This document shows positions 1 to 22,660 of a stretch of 64,000 nt of DNA, piece after piece (position 1 is the first letter of the stretch; each line of letters begins with the position of its first letter). The position numbers and the translations under genes are program-made. The DNA comes from Ficedula albicollis (lineage: Eukaryota; Chordata; Aves; Passeriformes; Muscicapidae), in NCBI RefSeq assembly GCF_000247815.1, contig NC_021676.1, positions 7,208,793 through 7,272,792 of the forward strand, given 5' to 3'. Under the pieces are notes generated by a model. It did not search any database, was not told where the DNA came from, and saw only the letters and a list, made by a program, of their open reading frames with translations.

Positions 1-830
<830 letters not shown>

Positions 831-1125
831 CAAGGACCACAGCGTTGATCACTACATAGCGAAAATATTGTCTCTGAATTCACACCAAGCCGTTGCTGCT
901 CACAGAAATACCAGTGGATGGTTCTGTGCAGGCCCAGATGGCTCCAGGAATAAAAAATAAAACCAAATGTTTTCAAAATACTTCAATAGCTACATGTGGA
1001 CCTACTTTATACCTAGATGAGTTGTGGTGAAATAGGTTGGAAGTTCAATACCACACTGGCTGGTGGACAGTGCTGAGGCTTCTAACCCTTGGGAAGAAGT
1101 GAGGAATCTGGTTTGTCTTAACAGG
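831..1125. other. Unique intergenic sequence
   Basis: Non-repetitive sequence between the minisatellite and the CR1 fragment. I see no splice-flanked open frame or RNA-like structure. Confidence 0.5.
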
Positions 1126-1580
1126 GCATTATCCGTAGAGTCGTGGAATGGTTTGGATTGGAAAGGACATTAAAAACTTTTGATCCACCCCCTGCCATGG
1201 GCTGGGACATTTTACACTATCGCAGTTTGTTCCAAGCCCTGTCCAACCTGGCCTTGGACACTTCCAGGGATCCAGGGGCAGCCACAGCTTCTCTGGGCAA
1301 CCTGTTCCAGGACCTCAACACCCTCACAGGGGAGAACTTCCTCATAATATCTAATCTAAACCCTCTTGCTTTTGATTTGAAGCTATTCCACCTTGTCCTG
1401 CCAATCCAGGCCCTTGTAAATAATCTCTCTCCATCTTTGTTGTAAATTTTCTTCAGGTACCAGAAGGCCACAATTAGGTCACCCCAAGCTTCTCTTCTCC
1501 AGGCTGAACAATCCCAATTGTCTTAGCTCTTCCTCATATGAGAAGCGATCCATCTCTTCATCTGTTTATAGTGAGAGTTT
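1126..1580 (-). mobile_element. CR1 LINE, 3' fragment (dead)
   Basis: Read on the - strand this is the 3' part of a CR1 (chicken repeat 1) non-LTR retrotransposon. The - strand frame at 1217-1471 holds the typical carboxy end of the CR1 reverse-transcriptase polyprotein, including FRLDIMRKF, WNRLPREAV and LEVSKARLD. The element's 3' end lies near 1126-1150, where the reverse complement gives the usual attcca-type terminus. Only a few hundred bases remain; the endonuclease and most of the reverse transcriptase are absent, so it is a 5'-truncated copy, as most CR1 insertions are. Divergence and internal stops indicate an old insertion. Confidence 0.88.
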
Positions 1581-3500
1581 CAGGCAGTCTTTAGGAACAG
1601 AAATAACCAGAGAAAGAGGGTAGATTATAGAGAGCTAAAACATTTTTTCATGGGCTCCATGCTTACTGATTTACCTAGGGTTGGTGGCATTTTGTGACTG
1701 ACTGTGTTTATTTCACCCACAGGGGTATTTCCCTGACACTATAAAATACCCCCATCATCACCCACTTCATGCTCACGAGTCCCTGTGTATCACTGTACTC
1801 ACGTATCTTGTTCTCAGTCTCTGCTGCCCCTCTATGAATATCCATCCTTCACCTGTGTCCTCCCAAGGCTCTGTTTAACATGTTCTCTCCTTTCTTAACC
1901 CTTCTTGCCTTGGTGCTGTTTATCTAACTCAACAACTTGTGATTTCCTCATTTCCATCATTCTGCTCCGCAGCAGGATTCTCCCAGATGCACCTCCCCTT
2001 TGCCTCATTACCCTCTTTGTTTGAGGGTCACCCTGACAGTCCCCACTTTTCTTTGGACATATATTCCCATTAAAGGTCTCTTGGCTACAGTAAATCCTGG
2101 TCAGACAGTGGGATGATGTGCCTGGCACTAGAAAATTTGAGGGCATGGAGCAGATATTTTTGAGCTCTCAGCCATATTTTGGATGTTGTTGACTTTTTCC
2201 TTAACAGTTTCCTGGTACATGGCATTTGAAGCTGTTTGCTGCCCTTAGTGGCAAGGACATAATATAATAACTCCACAATCAAAATAAATAGCAAAATCCA
2301 CATAGTTTAGGGCTGTAGTCAGATCCTGAAGGTGGCTTTTTTTATTAAGAGAACCAGTATATTTTTGAGTAGATTTCCACTCAGAGCTAGAAGCTTTGCT
2401 AGGAACTTTCACTTGAATTGCCTTTTAGGCAATAGTAGCCGTGGAAAATGAAGGTATGGAAGCTATTCCAAGCTGTGAAATGCTTGTACTGAAGCACCAG
2501 ACAAGGAGAAGGGTGCAGGTTCTGTAAAAGTATCATATTGCTTTTAGAGAATGGTGGCAGTAAAAGGTGATTAACAGTATATTCCTTTCGCAGCTGTAGA
2601 TCCTAATTTTCCAGTGAATCAGACTGGTCATAATTATTAGAAATTAAGCAAAATTATTTAGATATTTATGTGCTCAGTCTTTGAAGGAGATGGCAATTCT
2701 GTGTGTCACAGAAGGGTGTCATTACGGGCTGTGATAGGCCATAGTGTAAGGGGCACCAGACTGCGAAAGGTATTTTTCCTCTTCAATAATACAAGATAAG
2801 GAATTTTTCTCTGGGTTTTTCAATATAAACACATATAAAAAAATCCAGTAAATATTTAAAATGTAATCTTGTGGGTTTTTTAACTAAACTCCAATGCATC
2901 TGTGTGCACTGTCAGCACAAAGTTCTTCATTAATAGCATCATTTCAGTGAAAGAAATGTAAACATCAGCAACAGTTGATGACACGCAGAGTCCCCAAATG
3001 TAGAAAAATGGAATGTGCTCAAGTCAGTCTCGATTAACAAAAAATGCAAGGAGGTACCATAATATATATTAAGGGACAGAAACAAGTGTTCTAATCTGTC
3101 ATCTAGAAGCATCTACCTTCAATCGTTTTAAAGTAAGAGAATAATTCATCTAAGCATGTTCACAACTAAGGTAGTTGAAAAGTTGAAAAATCCTAACTTT
3201 TCTGTCTTAACAGTTTCAACACCTAGCACTCTGGCAAAAGAACTGTTTTATCTCGGGAGAGAATTAAGACCTTTTAAAATTTAGTGCTGAGAAAGAAACT
3301 GAAGCCCCCTGCTTGTAAGAGACAAGTATCTATGATGCAACTGTTACTGCAGAAAAATACTGTAAAACAAGCACAAACTTTGATGCTTTGATCACTTGGA
3401 GTGGGTTTGCCCAGGTCAGTCCCGAAACTGAGTACAGACAAGACCTAAGATCAGTTCTCATAACGAATTTTACGCCAGATTTCTGAAAGCTGAGTAGACT
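1581..3500. other. Intergenic, AT-rich, no recognised gene
   Basis: About 1.9 kb of unique AT-rich DNA upstream of the PABIR2 promoter. Two overlapping - strand open frames at 1895-2146 and 2085-2303 (83 and 72 codons) sit side by side in different frames. The second begins with a hydrophobic stretch. I do not recognise either; they could be remains of an old retroelement or chance. No CpG island, splice-flanked exon or RNA gene was seen. Confidence 0.5.
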
Positions 3501-3589
3501 CCTATGGCAATCAAAGCCCTGGTACGTGCTTCAGCAGCTAGGGAAGGCTGGGGAGAACACTGGGAAAGCCTGCGGGACTTAGGTCCGAG

Positions 3590-5615
<2,026 letters not shown>

Positions 5616-5790
5616 CTCGGCTCATCGCGCCCTGGGGTCGCCGCTGCCGCCTCGGCCAGGCCCGGACTCCCTCAGCGGCCTGTGCATCGTGTCCCTTGTC
5701 CCGCGGGGCCGGGGCCGCCAGTGCCCTCTTGTCCCCTCTCGCCTCACGGAAGGTGCTCCTTTTCAAATCAAATGATGTTTTCAGCTCTCT
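5616..5790 (+). promoter_or_regulatory. PABIR2: Right half of the PABIR2 CpG island
   Basis: CpG- and GC-rich sequence directly after the G-only tract, fading into AT-rich intron by about 5790. I searched it for the end of coding exon 1 (the family's RRSNSAP-type 14-3-3 site region followed by a donor) and did not find it, so it is more likely intron 1 than exon. Confidence 0.5.
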
Positions 5791-5859
5791 GGAGGGTGCA
5801 GCGCGTGTCACAGCACTGTGGAGCTTTAAGTAAAGCGCATCCAAAAAAGCTGTTCGTAA

Positions 5860-13887
<8,028 letters not shown>

Positions 13888-15175
13888 CTTTACCAAGTCC
13901 GGAGTCAGTGTCTGGCTGTGCTGTCCCCTTCCTGTACACTCGTACAGAGACATGAACTCTGATCCTTGAACCATTCATATGAGGTTTATTAAAAGGAAAA
14001 ATTGTTGTTACTGTAATCCTTGGCTACTTTCCAGTGATTTTTTTTTTTAATTTATCCATTAATGGACGTTGTAGACCATATTAATGTCTGGTTTTGCAAA
14101 TTTATTTTTTAAACAAGATGTCTGCTGATATTATACTAACTTTTGCTTTCAGGAACTTGCATACACTTTTTGATTCCAGGAATAGGTATCTACCTACTAG
14201 TGTTGCAATTTTTAGGAATGTACTTCTATCATTATCATGGTCACTATGTCTAGGGAAATAACTTGGTTTGGAAGGATTTGAAAATATTAATTTATTCTCT
14301 GGCACTTCTACTATTGAGTAAAATTATTCTTGCTTTTTTGTTTTTTTTAAAGTCACTAGCCTCAAATTCCTTTATGGAAGGGAGAAAAAATATTTTATTT
14401 TCTTAGTGCTGCTAGTCATTTTTATGAATTCATTTACAGAAGACCACATTGGGTGTGGAAATCTCACTCTATTACATTAAACTAAAAACCCCACAGCAAA
14501 ATAACTAATGACTGTCACTTTTGCCATCAGTGAAGAAATAGTAGTACTCTGTAAACATGATTAAATTAGCTGCATAGTTCTCTTCCCAGAACATTTGTCC
14601 TGCAGATTGTATGAAGTAAGGTCATTATTCAGCAAGATTTGGCCTGGAAAAATTAATCCACACCTCGATTGAAGACATACAGTGCAGATAACTAAGTTAA
14701 TTAAACTACTGTGTAGGAGAACCATGTATGGCACCGTCGATGTCTCCTGTGGCATTGAGGTCATAGGTATTTTTGTGCCTTAGGGGACATTGTTACAAAA
14801 TTATGGAATGTAAACCAGAGGGGTGGGTGGGGAAAGTCCTTGTGTACAGCTTGTTTATAGAGTGCTTACCCAAGTCTGTCAGCGGTGCTGCTTCCCTTAA
14901 TGTTCCTTTCTGAGGTGTGGAGGTGCTGGGGCAGCCACGGTGAGAGAGACCCTTTGCAGCTGCTCTGGGCAGGGTTTGGCCCTTTCTTGGTCATGAGCAG
15001 AGCAAACAGCTCAGCAAACATTCTATTCCTAAGGAAAGGCTTTGGATTGGATATGAGCTCTGCAAATTGCTTGGTGAAGGAGTTCCCTTTGAGTTATGAG
15101 TAGTCTTGATACAGTACCTTGGTCAGTCTGAGGTAGGAACAGATATTTTACTTTTTAAAGACTATAACGGGGCAA

Positions 15176-15181
15176 AATAAA
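15176..15181 (+). terminator. PABIR2: Proximal polyadenylation signal AATAAA
   Basis: Canonical hexamer about 1.29 kb after the stop codon, followed by the T/GT-rich tgtaatctactgtgttatg. It could end a shorter transcript. Confidence 0.55.
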
Positions 15182-15679
15182 TCCGTTTGTAATCTACTGT
15201 GTTATGCTATTTATTATTTATAACTCTGTAAAAAGTCTGTGGTGATGAATTATAGTATTTTTTTATGATTGAATAAGTTTTTTATGTTCAGTAATTGCTG
15301 GCTGGTTTGTATTTAATACGCAACATTGTCTGCCAGAATCATAAGCTTCCATTTTTGAATGTTTGTAACATAAATGCTTTTGTTACCTAAAAGTACAACT
15401 TGTGATCTTTCTGAAAGAAAATAGCACTGAATTTAAAGTAAGATTATGTGCTTTAGATGTGAGCACAGTCTCTGGCAATACTATCTGGCTAAAAGGGGAG
15501 GGGGAGAACCATAGTTTTTTCTGTTCTGAAGAAGCCGTTGGGTATCCAGAAGACATGTACATACCAGATTATTTTTAAAAGTGTTTCCATTAAATTGTAA
15601 GAAGTACCAGAATGGGCCAACAGTGGCACTATTATTTGTATGATCATTTCCACCTGTGGAGCATTAGTTCCCCACTTCA

Positions 15680-15685
15680 AATAAA
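15680..15685 (+). terminator. PABIR2: Distal polyadenylation signal AATAAA
   Basis: Canonical hexamer about 1.79 kb after the stop codon, followed within 30 bases by tgtccattggtgcc and a GT-rich tract. Likely end of the longer transcript. Confidence 0.6.
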
Positions 15686-15705
15686 TGTGCATATTGTAAA
15701 ATATT

Positions 15706-18700
15706 GTCCATTGGTGCCATTTTTAAACGAGCTCTACAGTATTGAATGTTAATTTTGTTTGTATATGCCCAGTGCTATTTCTTGAATTTTTGATGTCTTA
15801 AGTAGCTTAATTTTTTTTTTATTCATGCCTGTATCTTCTCTGCCTTCTTGGTGCTTAAAGAGGGCTGCTTTTCCATTTGCAAAATATTGATAAAGAGTCT
15901 GTGATAAAATCCAACCCTGTTACCTGTACCCTGGTTCCCTTCTACTGTGCTTTTACTGGTACTGTGATTTGGAAACCTGAACAAGGGGTGGCAGGAGGGG
16001 GCAACCTATTGCATGCTTTCTTTAACCTGAGAAGAGCATAGCTATTGCTTAATTTTGGCTGATTTACCTGTACAATTGATGTATTCCAGATTTGTTTGTT
16101 AGTGGAGAGTCCTATCTGAGTGCTGGCCTCTGTAAACATTCGAATGTAAGCTGCATAAAGCGAGCGCACAAATAGTCACTCTTGTTACAGCAGTTTTTTG
16201 TAGTGTTCTGGCTATTCCCCACTCTTGGAAGGTCTTGTGAAAGACATTGCTCTTTTATAAAATATATTCGTAATGCACACACTCGCTGTGTCTGTTGTTT
16301 CAGAAGGAATGGGTGTCCCTGTGTAACCAGCCTGAGGTAGGCCCGGTTCTCTTCCACGCTCTTAACACAATTTATTCATTTTGAAACAAAGTTTTCCAAT
16401 ATGCAGATTATCGACACTTGCGCTTAAATGCATTTGAGTTGCTGCTGCTTACAGGGTTCACTGATACTGTAGCATACTCTGACTAAAAGTTGCATTTCTG
16501 GATTTGTTACCTGCCTTGTTTGGGGGAATTAGACCAGTTGGGAAAGAAGGCCAGCTGGTGCTGGTAGTCAGCTCGAATGTACAGCTATTGACATTTAACA
16601 GCGTTTTTTTATGGCTTCACCAGACTTATTTCTGCTGAATTGCCATAATGAGAGTCTGAGAATTCCTGTCTTTTCCCCACTTCCTTCTTTTTATAAGGGA
16701 TCATCTGTTGCTGAGAATCACAGTGCTGAGTTACCTTTAATGCTGTAATTGAGAACTAAGATAAAATACCTGTATAATTCAAGCAGTATTTTAGAGGGAC
16801 TATTTTTAATATGTTAATTAGCACAGCATTACAGCAATGGTCTTTGTACAGCTCATTGACCAGCACTGCCTTTAGATCATATCCAGAGCACGCTGAATCC
16901 TCATTTCATGGGCTTAAAATGCTGGAAGGATTTTACCAATGGTTTAGAAAAAATGTGTGTGTCAGCTGTGGAACTCTGTATGTTTTGATAATATCAAGTG
17001 TTCTGCATCAGGAAATGGATCACAGTGTGCATGTTTCATTCTCCTTCATTGAATTTCAAATTGGAGGATCATGGGCCCCAAAGCCTGTATTTAAGGGACT
17101 GCTTTTCTGACTGTATGTGATTAAATACTTTCTCCTACAATGAAAGTAATTAAACTGTCAGTGGGTGAGGTTGTAAATCTGAGTCCTGCAGACTTTATTG
17201 GAATACTCATTCTTGAAAGGCTCAAGGAATTCTACACTGCATAAAAACCCTGAAGCAGGATTTAAAAAAAAATATATTTTGGAAGTCATGATAAAAATAG
17301 AGAACTCATTTTAACAAATCAAAATGCTAAAAACATTTTAAATGCAAGGCTTTAGCCTGGCATGTTTCTCCAGGCAGGTCCGCGTTGGGGGCTGTTTGCA
17401 GAGGTGAACTTGAGCAGGCAGATTTGGAACTGAGGTTCTGGTGCACAAACACAATAGACTGGCTCAGAGAAATTATTTTTTGCAAATATTCACATTCTTA
17501 TCTGTAGACCCTGCTAATACATTGTGTGACAACAAAGATGAGAACTTGTTTTTCCTGGAAGGAATTTAATCAGCATTTAATTTTCCTGGTTACTTCATAA
17601 TAAAAAAAGCTTTGCATTAATATGAGTTCAAGAATTTCTTGAAGTCATAGGCCTGTTGCATTTACTTTTTTGGAATAAAAGCCAAGGAATATTTTTGGAG
17701 CTACACAAACTGCCCTTTGTATTCCATGGCTATTACATGAATGGTAGCTGTCCATAGTAGATGGAAAGGAGCTTTGCCTATCCTTGAGTATTTTAGTCTC
17801 TCTTGAGGCTTGTTAAATAATCCTTAGCAAATTCAATGTAAGGTGGGTCACTGGAGGTACCAGAAGACCCAGTGAGAAGGAAGTAGTGACTTGCTCCCTG
17901 AGCTATAAATTTAGAGTTGTAGCCTTGAGTTAATCTTACCCAGCTAATTTTCAAAGGAACAATGCATTTTTTCATTTCATTTCATCATTCATTTCATTTT
18001 TTACTGAGACTTTTCATGGAGGTCTGTGCTGTTCAGACTTAGAGGAAAAGGCTCCTAGTGGGCAAGTCTAGGGCTGTTTTGCTTAATCCACTCCAAAAAG
18101 AGGGAGCTGTGCTTGCCCATCAGAATTGGAGTAGTATTGTCTCAGTTCCAGCTGGTTTTGGGGAGGGCAGGGGTTTGTTGTTTGGGTTTCCTTAAGGGCT
18201 GGTTATCTAATTCCCAAAAGTCCCAACAAGGACCTTTGTCATCAGGCTAAAATCAGAAATAGATCTTTTTTTAGGGCAAGTCTGTTTTCTGAGGGAGTAA
18301 TTATGCTGCAGAGCTGGTTTAAGGGTGCCATCCAGGGTTTGCTTCCTGCTGCAGGGACAGGGCTGCTGTTCCTATAAATGCAGAGGCACAGAAGCCACTG
18401 TAAAGTGTCCCTGCACCTCAAGGCTATTCCTTCATCCCTTTAGAGTGGGCTGGGCACTTGCTGGAAGTCTCTTGTTTCCGTCCAACCCCTTTCTGCATTC
18501 AAGCTGCTTTTTATTACTTGCTCTTAGATCTTAAAGCCTTTTGGTTTGAGTCTTGCCTCTGATTAGCATGCCAGGGCCAGCATTTTCTTTTTAAACCTGG
18601 AGCAATTTGGTTTGTTGTTCTTGCATTATAAAGTTTGGAGGTGGGCTCTTGCTATTAACAAAGAATGCAAATTAGCTTGGAAGATCACAAAAGGTTTTGG

Positions 18701-21700
18701 GGGTTTAAAAGAAATGAGACCTGAAAACACAGAATAAAGAAATGCCTATTTTTAGTGAACCAATTTGGCTGGTTTGATACCAGGTTCTTTCTCTAAACAC
18801 AGGCAAGAGTCTTTTGAGCATATTTTTAGTAGCAGCAACAAAACCCAATGTGCTTCCACCTCCAAAGTCTTCTTACTGTAAAGTAAGAATTTATTACTGA
18901 AAGACCCCAAGTTTTGTTCATCTCTAGCCAGCCAGGCCAGGTCTCTCTCAGTCTCTGCCTAAGTTTGCAGTAACAGTCCCTGTGATTCAACAGGCCAGTT
19001 CATGGCACCAGGCTGTCAAGCAGTTCCTGTCTGTCCAAAAAGCATCGTCTTACCCTGTACAAGAGTTCTAACACTGTTGTTCTTCCTTGGCTTATTTCTG
19101 AGGGCCATAAAATTTTATTACCTTTTATACAAACACAATTATTATTTACTCTTAATTACTATAGGTTGCTTATCTTACTGAATAGCTGTGGTAAAATTCC
19201 TGGTGGACTCCTGCCTGTCTTTCATCTTGGGGGTATAACAGAATATGGTATTTTTGGTTATTTTTCAGATAATGCAATGTTTTCTGGGAGAATTATCCAT
19301 TGTGTTTTAATTCTGCAAGGTGTTTGAGTATAGTTTATGTAGTAGTAAGTCCTATTTGACAAAATGAGTTAAATGAATCTTGGAGACAATGACATGGGAT
19401 TATTTTTTTCAGAAGATGAGTATCTTAACCCCTGCATTAACTGCATTCTGCCATCACTTTTGAACTACCACCAATGTCAAGTAAGTTGGCAGAAGCTCCC
19501 AGCTATTATTTGTGTTTGGATGGTTTATAACACAGATTACGAAAACCCTATTGTGCTAGAACAAAAATATTTTCCTTCTCCCAAATAATTTGCAATTTAA
19601 ATTTGCCATGAGAACTGTAATCGTTTATCAATGCAATGTGTGCTCAACAATTTTTTCAGTATGCAAAAGTTAGGGTTTGTGATAGGCAGGTAGGAAGCAG
19701 GTGGTATTAAAAACTGTGGGCTCAAGTAAAATAAAGAATGTAATGGAGGTTAACTAGTCCAGAATCTAAATGCAAATGTTGTATCTAGCATCTGACAAAA
19801 CTCTATAAGCTCCTAAAATTTTGGAAAAATTCAGCTACTGCCATGAACTTAACAGCTTTCTCTCAACCCTAGCTAATGTCAACACTTCCCTATTTATGAC
19901 CAGAACCTCCAAGAATTTGGAAGAAAAATAAATGTGAAAAGGGGGAGCTAGAATAAAAATGCCTGTGTGCCTATGATGTATGAGTACTGGTTTGAAAAAT
20001 GTTACTGAGTACAGTGAGTTGGGACAAATGTGCTTTGAATAAGAGTTGGGGATGTGCTGTGTAGAGTACGTGTAACATCTTGTTCGTGTGCAAGAACAGA
20101 CTGTGAAAGAAACAGCTTTGTGTGGGAGAAGCAACATCAAAGGCCCTGAAAGAACCAGTGCTGTAATAGGAAACATTTGCCTTTGAGGAGTCTTTTTCCT
20201 TCAGGTCACTTCTTATGTTTTTTCCTCTTTTTTTTTTTCCCCCCTCCTGTATTAAAACACAGCTGAGCAGCGAAAGGAGCATGGGTAGGGTGAGCTGGAT
20301 GGGCAGCAAGGAGGGGAATGGAGGGAAGCTGAATTTGTCTGGGATTGCACAGTTTCCCTCCCACCCCCTTCACATGGAGTTTGCATCAGCCTCAAAGGCT
20401 GTGGTTGTGTTTGTTGGACAGCCAGAGCAGGGCTGGAAGCTCAGCTTCGTGTCTTTAGCTGAAAAGTTAATGCACAGCATTGTCAGCTTCTGTCAAACGT
20501 GTCCTGGATGTGGGCAAAACTCATCCTGGGGGCAGAGCAGGCATGAGAGGGAAATTAATGATGTGGGAGAGGGACGGGTGCCCCAGGAGCTCTGGGCACT
20601 GTGGAGAGCTGTGGGACAAGGGATTGTAGATAAAGCACCAAAACTGAGCAGGGGGAGGATGTCACCCAGCAGGAAGGACACGGCCTGGCAGCAGGCTGGT
20701 GCACACACTCGCTGTGGAGAGCACAAAACTTTTCCTGCAGAGTGTCGGGGTTGTTTATCCCTGCTGCCAACAAGGCTGAGGGAGTGTTTTGCTTGAAAAC
20801 CCCTTAATTTCAAAATTATAATAATTTAAAGGGAGGAAGTTTACATTCTCCATTGCAAAGAGAAGCTCCTGTCCTTCTTAGCAGACGCTTGTCCTCCAAA
20901 CCAAGAGAGGGAGAAAGGTTGTGGTACAGCTAAATGCAGGCAGCAGCCACATCCTACAGCCTGAGCATCTCTGGGGGGCTTCTTGGGGAAGGAGCAGAAC
21001 TTTTTCAGCTTTGCTTTACATCAGCAGCAAAGAACATGGAGCATGAAGGACTCAGCGAGCCGCAGAGCAGAGCATCCCTGATGTGCCGGCAGCTCTGGAC
21101 CAGCCGGGGAGGTTGGTGGGACCTGGATGGCCACGGGATGGCGTCTGCAAAGCACAGAACAGTGTTTGCCGAGCAGCGGTGATGCTGCTGAAGTGCTCTG
21201 AGCTGCACTGACCCTGCTGCTTCTGTTGCTAGAAGCTTCTAATATTTTCTTCCTTTTCATTTGCAAGGTAGCCTCTTCCTTTCACAGTCAACAATAACTT
21301 CCCAGAGTCAGGGTTTGGACTTCATGCTAATAGCCCTAGAGCTGATTTAAAAAACGGTTCTCTGTGGCTGTAAGGATAATGCAATCCTGTGCTAGAGGAG
21401 ACTTGGATCAAATTTACTGACAACCTGAAATGAATGAATACTCTGCTCACAGCGAGAGAGCTTTGAGGAGTTCATTGCACATTGGCTCTTTTCCCAGCTC
21501 CGTGGAGCCTCTCAGGAGCCTCCTGAAAGTGGCACATTTTGGTTGGGTTTAGGGGATTGCAGGGTACAAGCTGGGGCTTCTCCCAAGTGCTGATGCTGCA
21601 GTGTTCCCATCAGATGCACGCAGGAAGCATCTTCCTGTTATTTCTCTGGGTGGGCACACACAGACCTGGATCCTGGAGAATGCACAGCAGCCTCAGCTCT

Positions 21701-22500
21701 GCAAGCTGCAGCACACAGGGAATGTCTGCCTGCATGGAGAGTGTCCATGGAGCCCTGCCCTCGAGCCCTGTCCAGGTGAGTGCTCTGTGCTGGCCAGAAC
21801 GGGTCTCTGCTGCTGCTAAGGACAGAGATTTGGTTATTTACTGAAAACCAAGGTGTAACACAGTGCAGCACAGCTCTGGGCTGTGTGTGAGAACTGCCTG
21901 CAGGGTCACAGGGCTGGGACGGTCCAGCTGCTGCCCTCCAGCTCTGTGACCTTACCCAGCCTGGGAAGCAGCTGGGGGAGGGTGGAGGAGCCCCATGACC
22001 TTCCCAAAGGGCTTTGGGATCCCTCCTCAGCAATGCTGAGCACTATCAGCTCTGCTGCTGCTGGGAATTCTGGTTTGGCCCCTGGATCAGTGGCTGGCCT
22101 TGCTGTGCCTGTGCTGCACGTAGTTTTGGCTGGAGCTGGGAGCAGTTTCTCTGCTCTTTCATAGTTTGCCTTCTCCTTCGCACGTCTCCAGCAGGAAATG
22201 CAGATTCAGCAGGCATTGTATGCCTCAGCAGCCTGCCAGCTGCCTTGCTCAAGCTAATTCACAATTCAAGTCACTCCTGATAAGTTTGCAAACAATGTGC
22301 AGTGATTTCTGAGCTAGATAGCAGCTGAACTCCTCCACTTCCAGCCTGCCAGTTGGACAAAGCTCTGCACTTACCTTGAGGAGCTCATGGGTCAAATGTG
22401 GCCTCAATATTTTGTGCTTCTGTGATGTTTCATAAATTCTTGTTTGTTTAGGAGTAGCTTTGAACATCACCATTATTATTGAAAACCCTTGAGTGTGTGG
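15706..22500. other. Intergenic, no recognised gene
   Basis: Unique, mostly AT-rich DNA becoming GC-richer after about 20.2 kb. There is a short ATTTC-type repeat at about 17970-18000. Open frames of up to 193 codons (20215-20796, +) lack splice context and family resemblance. I saw no CpG island. Confidence 0.5.
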
Positions 22501-22524
22501 AGACACAGAGAAGGTGTATGGTCA

Positions 22525-22660
22525 GTGTTGGTTGAATCTGAGTTGGAAATTGAACCCAGGACTTCTGATTGCAGTTTAGTTCTTTGATCACTGGATAATT
22601 GTGTTACCCCCTTTATAACACACTGGAATAGCCTGGGAATTTCACTGGGAATAACTCCAG
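22525..22660. repeat. Possible ancient SINE/MIR-like fragment
   Basis: The run containing ttgaacccaggacttctgat, then a ttgatcactgga segment, resembles the 3' half of old tRNA-derived amniote SINEs (MIR-type). It is followed by ggaataactccagtg, a phrase typical of old amniote repeats and echoed near 23500. The match is from memory and weak. Confidence 0.3.

Larger units (their letters stand above)
13888..15705 (+). other. PABIR2: PABIR2 3' untranslated region (inferred)
   Basis: AT-rich sequence after the stop codon with no further coding frame and two good polyadenylation signals. The end near 15705 is inferred from the distal signal and the GT-rich stretch after it. Confidence 0.6.

Noticed and set aside
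20215..20796. 193-codon + frame as a gene
   Set aside because: No domain, no splice or promoter context, and dense overlapping frames on the other strand typical of GC-moderate intergenic DNA.
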